From: Bacillota bacterium
Lineage (GTDB): Bacteria > Bacillota > Dethiobacteria > Dethiobacterales > Dethiobacteraceae
Direction of reading: 5' to 3'
DNA: 31,695 bases
Assembly: GCA_012800215.1 (NCBI GenBank)
Contig: JAAZJT010000014.1
Coordinates: forward strand, 1 to 31,695
Shown here piece by piece: positions 1 through 8,560 of this stretch; position 1 is the stretch's first letter; the number at the start of each line of letters is the position of its first letter. The notes under the pieces were generated by a model that saw nothing but the letters and a program-made list of their open reading frames with translations, was not told the origin of the DNA and made no database searches. The position numbers and the translations under genes are program-made.

Positions 1-1387
1 CAGTACCCGATTTGCCGGCCGCCATATAAAGATTACTAAATGCAGCCTGAGCTGAACCTTGAGTAACTACAGTTTTGAGCATTGCCTGTAATTTCCTTGC
101 CACACTGAAAGAAACTACATTAGTCCCATATTGTACCGGGAAGTTTTGCACAGTGTTACCGTTTTTGTCTATGAGACGCGTAACCAGGCGAGGATAAATA
201 TCACGCCCGTCATTAACTATAATCGCCATCATACGTGCTAACTGCACAGGTGTAGCAGCCACTAAGCCTTGCCCGATGGCTGTATTGGCCAGGTCTCCCG
301 GATAGGGCAATTCCGAAGCTGAAGGGATATTACCCGCCATCTCATTTCCTAAAGGCAATTTTGTTATTTGTCCAAGTTTAAAGCGCCTTGCCATATTTAA
401 TATTTTTTCTTTACCCAAGCGCTCCGCCAGATTCACAAAATAGCCATTACAGGAGACAGCCAGAGCTTGCTGCAAATTAAGCACACCATGCTTTACCCCT
501 CCATAACAACGGATGCTGCGATCTCCAACCACATAAGCACCATGACAGTGGAAAGGTTCCTCTGGCTCTGATAATTTTTCCTCAAGGGCAGTAGCCGCCA
601 CAATAACTTTAAAAACGGAACCGGTGGGATACTGCATAATAGCCCGGTTTAAATAGGGGTTATTAACTTCTACTGCTTCCAGTTCCTGCTTAGTAGCTCC
701 CCGATAAAGCAATTCAACAGGCAGGCGAGGAAAGGAGGCCAGTGTTAAAACATCACCACTTTGAGGATCAAGTAACACCACCGCTCCTTTTTCAATTAAT
801 TTTTCTCCCGTAGTTTCCACACATTCCTGCAGCTTTCTGTCAATGGTCGTCTGTACGCTGTAGGGCCTGCGATAATGCTGGTATTGCCACTGATTAATTC
901 CTAAACCGGGCACCATTTTTCTTCTGGCATCAAGAATTACACCAATGGCGGAGGGAGTCCCCCATAATTCCGCATTAAAAGAACGTTCTAACCCGGCGAG
1001 TCCCTCCTGTGCCCGCATTGGCTGCCTTGGCCGCTGAATATAACCTGTAACATGCGAAGCCAATGAATCAGTATGGTAACGAATTTCTTCCTTGATATTT
1101 AATTTTGTCAGTAAATCAGAAGGAATATTATACGGCGCAAGTTTGTGCAGCGCTGTATCAGAGCTGTCCGCTATTTGCGTGTGCAGGGAAAAGCCATCAC
1201 GATCCAGGATTTGTCCGCGCCCAGAAGCATAGACATAAGTGCCTGTTCGTTGTGCGGCAGCTTCTACGGCATATTGATCCCCTTTAATAATCTGCAAATA
1301 AAAAAGACGACCTGCTAATGCAGATAGCAGTAAACAGAAAAAAAACAGTATCAGCAAAATTCTAACTTGTCTTTTCTCTCTGCGCAT
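1..1387 (-). CDS. class B penicillin-binding protein (transpeptidase), 3' end cut by the window edge
   Basis: This is a membrane-anchored D,D-transpeptidase that cross-links peptidoglycan outside the cell. The frame is open from ATG at 1387 to base 1. Residues 8-25 form one N-terminal membrane anchor, followed by a PBP dimerisation-type region. All three penicillin-binding motifs are visible: SVFK with nucleophile Ser257 and Lys260, SCN at 312-314, and KSGT at 459-462, with Ser where most family members have Thr. No glycosyltransferase domain precedes them, hence class B. The last tens of residues lie outside the window. It follows the U32 peptidase in the same direction. Bacillus subtilis has a PBP gene (pbpI/yrrR) in the equivalent yrr region, so this may be its counterpart; FtsI or SpoVD-like roles cannot be excluded. 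Its ribosome-binding site GGGGTG lies inside a hairpin. Confidence 0.93.
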   Translation of the reverse strand, partial: MRREKRQVRILLILFFFCLLLSALAGRLFYLQIIKGDQYAVEAAAQRTGTYVYASGRGQILDRDGFSLHTQIADSSDTALHKLAPYNIPSDLLTKLNIKEEIRYHTDSLASHVTGYIQRPRQPMRAQEGLAGLERSFNAELWGTPSAIGVILDARRKMVPGLGINQWQYQHYRRPYSVQTTIDRKLQECVETTGEKLIEKGAVVLLDPQSGDVLTLASFPRLPVELLYRGATKQELEAVEVNNPYLNRAIMQYPTGSVFKVIVAATALEEKLSEPEEPFHCHGAYVVGDRSIRCYGGVKHGVLNLQQALAVSCNGYFVNLAERLGKEKILNMARRFKLGQITKLPLGNEMAGNIPSASELPYPGDLANTAIGQGLVAATPVQLARMMAIIVNDGRDIYPRLVTRLIDKNGNTVQNFPVQYGTNVVSFSVARKLQAMLKTVVTQGSAQAAFSNLYMAAGKSGT

Positions 1388-1393
1388 AACAAA

Positions 1394-1445
1394 ACACCCC
1401 GCAAACAGACTTAACACATTAGTCTGCCTTGCAGAGTGTCTTTTT
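1394..1445. terminator. imperfect hairpin between the U32 peptidase and PBP genes, covering the PBP ribosome-binding site
   Basis: The arms 1394-1411 and 1421-1439 pair over 15 or more positions with two mismatches and a small bulge, leaving a 9-nt loop. Read on the plus strand it is followed by five T (1441-1445). Read on the minus strand, the direction of both flanking genes, it is followed by a short TTTTG, and the GGGGTG Shine-Dalgarno of the PBP gene is part of the stem. It could be a weak terminator, a translational shield, or both. Confidence 0.55.
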
Positions 1446-1463
1446 ATACTCTTTATTTTTTAC

Positions 1464-2690
1464 TTAGTAATTTTCCTTCTTCCGCCTGATTAAAGAATAT
1501 TCCTCCACATCAAATGGCAGCGAAAAAGAAACATGTTCCTGCACACGTACAGCCTCAGCAATCTTTTTACCTTCACTGTTTTGCAGATTAGCCACCACAA
1601 ATTCTCGACTAGGCGTATTCGGTCCTACTACTTCCAGCAATTCGCCCTCCGCAAAACGGTTGCGCATTTCCACTACCACACGCTTTTCAGCGGCCTGGTA
1701 GGATTGAACCACACCCACAAACTCGTGGCTGGCAACCTGACCCGAGCTATCTACTGCCTGTCCGGATGCACCGGGATTGCCCTGTAAAAAGCCTGTAGCG
1801 TAAGGACGATGGCTGATTTTATACAATTCTTCATGCCACTTTTGATCCACAGTAAAATTATGGGGATCAGCCAGGTAAGCATCAAGAGCTTGTCGATAAA
1901 CACGGGTAACGGTGGCCACATAATGGACACTCTTCATTCGACCCTCTATTTTAAAGCTCTTAACTCCAGCTGCTGCCAACTGGCCCAAATAATCAAGTAA
2001 GCATAAGTCACGGGAATTTAAAATATATATTCCTCGCTCATCTTCTTCAAAGGCTAAAGGATTATCAGGACGCTTGCCTTCAATTAAATGATATTGCCAA
2101 CGACATGCCTGGGCGCATTCGCCCCGGTTAGCATTGCGTCCGGTTAAATGCTGACTTAAATAACAGCGTCCTGAGTAAGCCCAGCACATGGCACCGTGCA
2201 CAAATACCTCTAATTCCAGTTCTGTACGCCGGCTAATTTCGGCAATTTCAGCCAAAGCAAGTTCACGCGCCAGAACTATACGGGAACAACCCGCCTCCTG
2301 CCAAAAAAGAGCACTACGCCAATTAGTTGTATTAGCCTGTGTACTAAGGTGGCAAGGCATAGCGGGAACTACTTTGCGAGCCAGTGCTAAAACACCGGGA
2401 TCGGCAATAATCAGGGCATCTACGCCTAAAGATGCCAGTGCTTCCAGATATGGTGGCAGCTGTGCAATATCATTATTAGTGGCGAAAATATTAACGGTAA
2501 CATATACCTTAACACCGTACTGATGTGCAAAGGCAATTCCTTCCCGCATTTCTTGTTCACTAAAATTGCCGGCATAAGCACGCATGCCAAAGTCTTTTCC
2601 AGACAAATAAACTGCATCGGCGCCGTAAAGCACAGCCATTTTCAATTTTTCTAAATCCCCTGCCGGGGATAAAAGTTCAAGTTTTTCCAT
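1464..2690 (-). CDS. peptidase U32 family protein (YrrN/YrrO/TrhP-like)
   Basis: The 408 residues cover the whole U32 family. The N-terminus has the family opening LLSPAGDLEKLKMAV, then GADAVYLSG (about 24-32), EVFVHGAMCWAYSGRCYLS (about 162-180) and a conserved Cys cluster in GECAQACRW. The C-terminal part (about 320-408) is the small beta domain found in longer members. U32 proteins were first called collagenase-like proteases, but members in B. subtilis (YrrN/YrrO, renamed TrhP) and E. coli take part in tRNA or rRNA hydroxylation, so RNA modification is the better guess. It lies 12 bp downstream of mltG in the same operon, as in B. subtilis. Only one U32 gene is present here, where B. subtilis has two in tandem. 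Confidence 0.9.
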   Translation of the reverse strand: MEKLELLSPAGDLEKLKMAVLYGADAVYLSGKDFGMRAYAGNFSEQEMREGIAFAHQYGVKVYVTVNIFATNNDIAQLPPYLEALASLGVDALIIADPGVLALARKVVPAMPCHLSTQANTTNWRSALFWQEAGCSRIVLARELALAEIAEISRRTELELEVFVHGAMCWAYSGRCYLSQHLTGRNANRGECAQACRWQYHLIEGKRPDNPLAFEEDERGIYILNSRDLCLLDYLGQLAAAGVKSFKIEGRMKSVHYVATVTRVYRQALDAYLADPHNFTVDQKWHEELYKISHRPYATGFLQGNPGASGQAVDSSGQVASHEFVGVVQSYQAAEKRVVVEMRNRFAEGELLEVVGPNTPSREFVVANLQNSEGKKIAEAVRVQEHVSFSLPFDVEEYSLIRRKKENY

Positions 2691-2702
2691 TCTTATGCCT
2701 GC

Positions 2703-3743
2703 TTAATGATTTTTCTGATTTTGCTTTGACCTGTTTATATTAGCCTCATGTTCCGCCAGTGTACGACCAAAATAATGCTCGCCACTGCCGTCACCCTTTA
2801 CTACATAGTAGAGATAGTCAACATCAGCCGGGTACAATACGGCTATAATAGCTGACTTCCCTGGCGAAGCAATGGGGCCGGGAGGTAAACCAAGGTTTTG
2901 ATAAGTGTTATATGGTGAATCTACCAGCGTATCTTGCGTGCTAATCTCTGTCTTATGCACTCCTAAAGCATAAATGACAGAGGCACAAAGTTGCAGGGGC
3001 ATATTTTTCTTTAACCGGTTATGCATCACGCCGGCTACAATTTCCCGTTCAGCCGGTACTTGTACTTCTCGTTCTACTAAGGAAGCGAGAGTTATTACTT
3101 CATGAATGCTTAAATTTAATTCTTCTGCCCGCTGCCGTAAATCTTCCGTCAATACCTCTGACAGGCGATTTTGCATACGCTCTATAATTTGTTCTCCAGT
3201 TACATCAAGGGCAAATTCATAGGTATCAGGGAAAAGATATCCTTCCAAAGCATAGCGCTGTTGAGGTGATACTTCACCCAAAGCAGGTTTCATGCTTTTT
3301 ACCAATTCCATAAATTCATCAGCATCAACTAACCCGGTGGTTTCTAAACGCTGGGCTATCTGTTCCACTGTATAACCTTCAGGAATGGTAACAGTAATAG
3401 TCGGCCTGTATACTTCCCCGTCCAGCAATTTTTGCAAAATATCATCCATGGTCATGCCATAATTAAAGAGGTAGTTTCCTGCTTGCAAGCCCTGATCCTT
3501 ACCCCGAAACTTGGCATAATAGCGAAAAACTGTAGCGTGGCGTACCAAACCATTTTCAGCCAAAATTTTGGCAATGCCCGTAGTAGACGAGCCGGAAGGA
3601 ATAGAAACTATGACCGGCTCTTGCGTTGCCATAGCTGGGACAGGTTTAAGCCAAATATTTAATTGAATAGCAAACAAGCCGATCGCCACTACTAGCAGGA
3701 TAAGTATTCCTGCCATCAGCCGTCGCGCTTTCCCCATGCTCAT
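2703..3743 (-). CDS. mltG: endolytic murein transglycosylase MltG (YceG-like)
   Basis: MltG cuts nascent glycan strands at the membrane and so sets their length. I place the start at ATG 3743, seven bases behind GGAGGA; a longer in-frame extension to 3815 would overlap yrzB and has no ribosome-binding site. The 346-residue product has one membrane anchor (about 9-28), a LysM-like subdomain (about 43-95) and the YceG catalytic domain with ASLVEREV, where Glu224 matches the catalytic glutamate. SPYNTYQNLGLPPGPI and the C-terminal YYVVKGDGSGEHYF are also family signatures. It sits between yrzB and the U32 gene in the standard Firmicutes order. Confidence 0.96.
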   Translation of the reverse strand: MSMGKARRLMAGILILLVVAIGLFAIQLNIWLKPVPAMATQEPVIVSIPSGSSTTGIAKILAENGLVRHATVFRYYAKFRGKDQGLQAGNYLFNYGMTMDDILQKLLDGEVYRPTITVTIPEGYTVEQIAQRLETTGLVDADEFMELVKSMKPALGEVSPQQRYALEGYLFPDTYEFALDVTGEQIIERMQNRLSEVLTEDLRQRAEELNLSIHEVITLASLVEREVQVPAEREIVAGVMHNRLKKNMPLQLCASVIYALGVHKTEISTQDTLVDSPYNTYQNLGLPPGPIASPGKSAIIAVLYPADVDYLYYVVKGDGSGEHYFGRTLAEHEANINRSKQNQKNH

Positions 3744-3769
3744 AGTTGATTCCTCCGTATCTCTATGCC

Positions 3770-4066
3770 TTATTCTTCTATATCTTCTTCGTACTCCATT
3801 GCCAGCTCTTCCCATGCTTCAGCAACTGCTGCAAATTCCTCTTCATCTTCCACTAAAACTAAATTTTCTTCATCTTCGTTAATGCGGAAGATAACAGCTT
3901 CTGTTTCTTCTTCGTCAACTTCATCTTCCAGCTCCGATTCTGTTAGTGCCGGAATCAAGATTGCATATTTCTGCTCATTGACCATAATGACATCCAGCAC
4001 CATAAATTCGTGTTCCTGACCTTCTTCATCAACTAATGTTATCAGCTCATCATGCATTTCTTCCAT
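3770..4066 (-). CDS. yrzB: DUF1292 / UPF0473 family protein (YrzB)
   Basis: A small, very acidic cytosolic protein (98 residues from ATG 4066) of unknown function. The opening MEEMHDELITLVDEEG and the following hydrophobic strand pattern are typical of DUF1292. The C-terminal half is extremely rich in Glu and Asp. A GTG at 4078 would add four residues; I prefer the ATG because GAGGTG lies nine bases upstream and family members begin at this point. It lies between ruvX and mltG, as in most Firmicutes. Confidence 0.9.
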   Translation of the reverse strand: MEEMHDELITLVDEEGQEHEFMVLDVIMVNEQKYAILIPALTESELEDEVDEEETEAVIFRINEDEENLVLVEDEEEFAAVAEAWEELAMEYEEDIEE

Positions 4067-4119
4067 TCTATTATACACCTCTTCCTTCTCTTGAGTAAAC
4101 GCCCATATTCTTTACAAAT

Positions 4120-4551
4120 TCAGCTATTATTATCCGTTTTAGCTGAGTGGGCCTGCAGGTAATTCTGCAGAATTAAAACAGCTGCCATTTTATCTATGAC
4201 TTTACGCCGCTTGGCACGGCTGACATCAGCCGCCACAAGCATCCGCTCTGCTTCCATGGTTGTTAAGCGCTCATCCCACAATTTAACAGGCAAACCCAGT
4301 TCAGCAGCTAACTGTTTGGCAAAAGCCTCTGAAAGCTCTGCTCGAGGACCAATTGTCCCGTTCATATTTTTAGGATAACCCACAACCAGTAAAGTTACTT
4401 GATAACGCTCGCAAAGTTCACGTATTCTTTGCACATCAGTTTCCCAGTCACCTCGACGGATAACTTCTAATCCCTGGGCTGTCCAGCCTAATTCATCGCT
4501 GACAGCTATGCCAATTGTACGATCACCTACATCTAATCCGAGTATACGCAT
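4120..4551 (-). CDS. ruvX: RuvX/YqgF pre-16S rRNA nuclease (putative Holliday junction resolvase)
   Basis: An RNase H-fold nuclease that in E. coli helps mature the 5' end of 16S rRNA; the older name refers to a suspected Holliday junction role. I start it at ATG 4551, five bases behind GAGGAAG; the frame is open for 11 more residues but those carry the ribosome-binding site. The product has 143 residues, the usual size. Visible motifs are MRILGLDVGDRTIGIAVSD with the first acidic residue (Asp8), VVGYPKNMNG, LWDERLTT, and DKMAAVLILQ with the last acidic residue. It is 14 bp downstream of the aldo-keto reductase gene. Confidence 0.95.
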   Translation of the reverse strand: MRILGLDVGDRTIGIAVSDELGWTAQGLEVIRRGDWETDVQRIRELCERYQVTLLVVGYPKNMNGTIGPRAELSEAFAKQLAAELGLPVKLWDERLTTMEAERMLVAADVSRAKRRKVIDKMAAVLILQNYLQAHSAKTDNNS

Positions 4552-4565
4552 AAAAACTTCCTCAA

Positions 4566-5513
4566 TTAATATATTTTTAAGCAAAAATCAGGGCAGTGGG
4601 CACCACAATAACCACATAAAATACAGTCGTTAGTATTCACCACAGCCCGTCCATCTTGCAGCCGCAGCGCACCTTGCGGACAATAACCAATGCATGTGCC
4701 GCACCCTGCACACCAGTTTTGTACAACCAATTTTCTTTTTTTTTGGCGCAGCTGTTCTCCCATGCCCGGTGGCACAGCCTGACCGGAAAATAAAGCACAA
4801 TTATATCTAATTTCATCGGCCGAAGTCATACCTACGGCAATGGCATCTAAACATTCTTGCTCCAACACAAAGCGGAACGCGGCATCGCTATCCGAAATGA
4901 GGTGACCTCCACCCAATGGTTTCATAGCAAAAATGCCTACACCTTGCCGGTGCAACCGGTTAATCGCAGCAAGCATTTCTGCGGCTGTGCCATCCTGAAT
5001 ACCAATGCCTTTCATATTAATTAGTGGATGCACCACATCTATTTCCGGCATTGTCAGCGCCGCGCGCACTGCCGCCACTGTATGAGTGGAAAAACCTACA
5101 GCACGCACTAGGCCATCTGCCTTAGCTTCGAGCAAATATTCCAGTGCATCTCGATGTCCCTTTAGGGTTAATTCCGACTCCTGTTCATGCAGCATAAAAA
5201 TATCAATATAGGGAATATCCAACTCCGTTAGTACTCGCTGCAAGCTTTCCTTCATGCCTGCCCGTGTATAATCATACGACTTAGAAGCAATAACAGGCTT
5301 TTCCTTAAGATGGCGAATTGCCCGTTTAATATATGGATATGTTTCATAAAGATCAGCTGTATCTAAAAAATTTACTCCTAATGCAAAAGCCGTTTCCAGT
5401 AATTTTGCTCCTTCCCCTAGGCTTAAGTTAGCCTGCAGGGGGCCAAGTGTTAAGGTGCCAAAACAAAGACGGGAAACACGGATACCCGTCTTTCCCAAAA
5501 AACGATATTCCAT
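4566..5513 (-). CDS. aldo-keto reductase with C-terminal 2x[4Fe-4S] ferredoxin domain
   Basis: A cytosolic oxidoreductase: an AKR TIM barrel (about 1-250) followed by a ferredoxin module (about 262-315). The AKR tetrad is visible as Asp51, Tyr56, Lys78 and His109. Two CxxCxxCxxxC clusters (Cys268/271/274/278 and Cys297/300/303/307) predict two [4Fe-4S] clusters, so electrons could move between ferredoxin and a carbonyl substrate or nicotinamide cofactor. Such fusions are common in anaerobes, and their substrates are mostly unknown. The start follows the ireB stop by 2 bp, so the two are tightly coupled. This gene is an insertion into the otherwise conserved alaS-ireB-ruvX order. Confidence 0.92.
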   Translation of the reverse strand: MEYRFLGKTGIRVSRLCFGTLTLGPLQANLSLGEGAKLLETAFALGVNFLDTADLYETYPYIKRAIRHLKEKPVIASKSYDYTRAGMKESLQRVLTELDIPYIDIFMLHEQESELTLKGHRDALEYLLEAKADGLVRAVGFSTHTVAAVRAALTMPEIDVVHPLINMKGIGIQDGTAAEMLAAINRLHRQGVGIFAMKPLGGGHLISDSDAAFRFVLEQECLDAIAVGMTSADEIRYNCALFSGQAVPPGMGEQLRQKKRKLVVQNWCAGCGTCIGYCPQGALRLQDGRAVVNTNDCILCGYCGAHCPDFCLKIY

Positions 5514-5515
5514 CG

Positions 5516-5785
5516 TTACTCCCCGTTATCAAGTTTTGTTAAGTATGACCCTACCAATTCTTCCAACAGTTCATCACGTTCCAGTTTACGTATAAGCACT
5601 CTGGCGTTCTGATGGCTGGTGATATATGCTGGATCGCCAGAAAGCAAATAACCTACAATTTGATTGATAGGATTATAGCCTTTTTCTTTAAGCGCTCCAT
5701 AAACTACGGCAAATACATCACGTGCCTGGTATTTTTCATCATCTGCTACCCGTTTAAACATCATTGTCTGATCAAAATTTTCCAT
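5516..5785 (-). CDS. ireB: IreB family regulatory phosphoprotein (UPF0297, YrzL)
   Basis: Eighty-nine residues with the UPF0297 signature: MENFDQTMMFKR near the N-terminus, VYGALKEKGYNPINQIVGYLLSGDPAYI in the middle and ARVLIRKLERDELLEELV near the end. In Enterococcus faecalis IreB is a substrate of the PASTA kinase IreK and affects cephalosporin tolerance; the conserved threonine near the N-terminus (Thr7 here) is the expected target. It sits between alaS and ruvX in nearly all Firmicutes. GGGGGTGAAGGT precedes the ATG. Confidence 0.95.
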   Translation of the reverse strand: MENFDQTMMFKRVADDEKYQARDVFAVVYGALKEKGYNPINQIVGYLLSGDPAYITSHQNARVLIRKLERDELLEELVGSYLTKLDNGE

Positions 5786-5848
5786 ACCTTCACCCCCAAC
5801 GGCAGGATCACTAGTAAATGTATTCTAGCAAGATGCAATTATTTCCTT

Positions 5849-8467
5849 TTATTTCTGCTGGCTTTGTATTAAATCATGTACTTTTTCTAAAGCGGCAGCT
5901 AAACTTTCTGGATCTTTTCCACCTGCCTGTGCCATATCGGGGCGGCCACCACCACCGCCACCCGTTAATTTAGCTACTGCACCTACTAATTTTCCTGCAT
6001 GGTAACCTTGCTTTACTAAATCAGCAGTAACAGCACCCACTAACAATACTTTACCTTCTGCGGCTGCACCCAGCACAATTATACCTGACTCTAATTTATT
6101 CTTTAATCGATCTGCCATTTCACGCAGTGTTTCCATATTACTGGCGCTCACCTGCGCACTAATTACAGGAACACCACTTTTGTCAGTAACTTTATCCAGC
6201 AGACCATCTACTTCCATACCGGCCAACTTTAGCAATAAGCGCTGCTGCTCGCGCTGCTGTTGTTTATGTTCTGCCAGTAAGGCATTTATTTTATCCGGCA
6301 GCTGTTCAGCGGAGCCTTTAAGCTGAGCAGCTGAATCCTCCAGCAATTGGTTGCGCTTAACAAACCATTTATATGCACCTGCACCGGTAAGTGCTTCAAT
6401 ACGGCGCATACCGGCACCGATACCGGCTTCAGAAATAATTTTAAAAACACCTATTTCACCGGCATTTTTTACATGGGTGCCACCACAGAGTTCAATACTG
6501 TAATCACCTACACGCACTACTCGCACTTTATCACCGTATTTTTCCTCAAAAAGAGCAGTTGCGCCCATTTCTTTCGCTTCGTCCAGAGTAACCAAATCTA
6601 CGCCTACAGGAACATTCTGCCATATTTTTTCGTTGACCAACAATTCTACTTGCTGCAACTCTGCATATGAGAGTGCACTCAAATGAGTAAAATCAAAACG
6701 CAATCTCTCCGGCGAGACAAGTGACCCGGCCTGCTTGACATGTGCACCTAAAACGTCACGTAATGCCTTGTGTAACAGGTGGGTGGCTGTATGGTTGCGG
6801 CAAATAGCATTACGTACAGAACTTTCAACTGTTGCTTGTACCACGTCACCCTGATGCAATTCGCCTTCTGTAACTGTTCCACGGTGTACTATTTGCTCGC
6901 TGGGAGTAATTACTGTATCTGTAATCTTTACCTGCACGTGTGGTGCCAGAAGCTGGCCGCTATCGCCAACCTGGCCGCCACGTTCGCCATAAAATGGAGT
7001 TTTGGCCAGGACAATTTCCACCTCATCACCCGCAGCAGCTTGCTGCACCAGATTACCATCTTTGAGGATAGCAATCACTTCACTGTCGGCTGTAAGCATT
7101 TCATAACCGCAAAATTCATTTTGTAAAGCACTTATCGGCTGATAACTATTATCTTTACTACCAAAGGCATGATCGGCACGAGCACTGCGCGCCCGCTTTC
7201 GCTGTGCGTCCAGCGCCACATTAAACCCGGCTTCATCTAATTGCAAACCATTTTCCGCTAATATTTCTTTAGTTAAGTCAATGGGAAACCCATAAGTATC
7301 ATAAAGCTTAAAAGCTGCTTCACCAGAGAAAATGCCATTACTGCTGGTATTCCCCATTAAATCAGTCAGCATTTTTAACCCTTGCTCCAAAGTCTCGTGA
7401 AAGCGTTCTTCTTCTAACTTTATTACTTTCTCAATGTATGCCTGTCCCTTCGTAAGTTCAGAATAAAATTCACCATATTCTTTAACTACCAGATCTACAG
7501 CTTTATGAATAAAGGGCTCATTAACGCCCAACAATTTACCGTGACGTACTGCACGCCTTAATAAGCGGCGGAGAACGTAGCCGCGCCCTTCATTGCCGGG
7601 CAAAATTCCATCCCCCACCATAAAGGATATACCCCTTAAATGTTCAGTAAGGATGCGCAAAGAAACATCTTTCTCTGCATCTTTACCATAAGTAACGCCC
7701 GTTGCATTACAAAAATAATTCAGTATAGGCCTAATTGTATCAATTTCAAAAAAGTTATTTACTCCCTGCAAAACAATGGCCAAACGCTCTAATCCGGCAC
7801 CGGTATCAATATTGCGCTGTGATAAAGGTATATATTCTTTATTTTCAGTACAACTAAATTGGGTAAAAACTAAATTCCAAACTTCAAGAAAACGGTCACA
7901 GTCGCAACCAACAGCACAGTTGGGCCGACCACAGCCGTGCTCAGGTCCCAGATCATAATATATTTCGGAACAAGGTCCACAGGGACCTTGACCAATTTCC
8001 CAAAAATTGTCTTCTTTTCCCAAGCGATAAATTTTTTCAGGCGGCAAGCCTATTTTTTTATGCCAAATATTAAAAGATTCATCATCATCATGATAAATAC
8101 TGACATAAAGCCTGTCCTCCGGCAGCTTATATTTAGTCGTTACCAGTTCCCACGCCCAAAAGATCGCTTCCTCTTTAAAATAGTCGCCAAAGGAAAAGTT
8201 GCCCAGCATTTCAAAAAATGTCCCGTGACGCGCTGTACGGCCAACGCGTTCTATATCTGGCGTACGCACGCATTTTTGGCAAGTGGCAACGCGTGGATGG
8301 GGAGGCTTTTTTTCTCCCGTAAAATATGGTTTTAAAGGTGCCATACCCGCGCCAATTAATAATAAGGTGGGGTCATCATGTGGAATTAATGAAAAACTGG
8401 GTAAAACCAGATGGTCTTTCTCACGAAAAAAGTCTAAAAAAGTAGACCGGATATCTTTGGACAGCAT
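5849..8467 (-). CDS. alaS: alanyl-tRNA synthetase
   Basis: Charges tRNA-Ala and edits mischarged Ser or Gly. The 872-residue length is normal. N-terminal class II aminoacylation motifs (GAGMAPLKPYFTG; GTFFEMLGNFSFGDYFK), the editing-domain zinc motif HTATHLLHKAL with the distal CGGTH, and the C-terminal GGGGGGRPDMAQAGG are all present. I start it at ATG 8467, six bases behind GGGAGGG; 11 further in-frame codons upstream carry the ribosome-binding site. It is the first gene of the long operon and has its own promoter. No T-box fits in the short leader. Confidence 0.98.
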   Translation of the reverse strand: MLSKDIRSTFLDFFREKDHLVLPSFSLIPHDDPTLLLIGAGMAPLKPYFTGEKKPPHPRVATCQKCVRTPDIERVGRTARHGTFFEMLGNFSFGDYFKEEAIFWAWELVTTKYKLPEDRLYVSIYHDDDESFNIWHKKIGLPPEKIYRLGKEDNFWEIGQGPCGPCSEIYYDLGPEHGCGRPNCAVGCDCDRFLEVWNLVFTQFSCTENKEYIPLSQRNIDTGAGLERLAIVLQGVNNFFEIDTIRPILNYFCNATGVTYGKDAEKDVSLRILTEHLRGISFMVGDGILPGNEGRGYVLRRLLRRAVRHGKLLGVNEPFIHKAVDLVVKEYGEFYSELTKGQAYIEKVIKLEEERFHETLEQGLKMLTDLMGNTSSNGIFSGEAAFKLYDTYGFPIDLTKEILAENGLQLDEAGFNVALDAQRKRARSARADHAFGSKDNSYQPISALQNEFCGYEMLTADSEVIAILKDGNLVQQAAAGDEVEIVLAKTPFYGERGGQVGDSGQLLAPHVQVKITDTVITPSEQIVHRGTVTEGELHQGDVVQATVESSVRNAICRNHTATHLLHKALRDVLGAHVKQAGSLVSPERLRFDFTHLSALSYAELQQVELLVNEKIWQNVPVGVDLVTLDEAKEMGATALFEEKYGDKVRVVRVGDYSIELCGGTHVKNAGEIGVFKIISEAGIGAGMRRIEALTGAGAYKWFVKRNQLLEDSAAQLKGSAEQLPDKINALLAEHKQQQREQQRLLLKLAGMEVDGLLDKVTDKSGVPVISAQVSASNMETLREMADRLKNKLESGIIVLGAAAEGKVLLVGAVTADLVKQGYHAGKLVGAVAKLTGGGGGGRPDMAQAGGKDPESLAAALEKVHDLIQSQQK

Positions 8468-8498
8468 GCCAAACCCTCCCTGAATTGTCTCAAAGACC

Positions 8499-8528
8499 AT
8501 TATATAAGAGAAATATTATTTATGTCAA
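8499..8528 (-). promoter_or_regulatory. sigma-A-type promoter of the alaS operon
   Basis: On the minus strand TTGACA (8523-8528) and TATAAT (8499-8504) are both perfect consensus boxes with an 18-bp spacer. Transcription would start near 8492, giving a leader of about 25 nt before alaS ATG 8467. Confidence 0.85.
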
Positions 8529-8560
8529 TAAATGAGAAAAATCTGCGTCAGGGAGCTTTA

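Noticed and set aside
8468..8560. T-box riboswitch for alaS
   Set aside because: The leader after the clear promoter is only about 25 nt, too short for a T-box.
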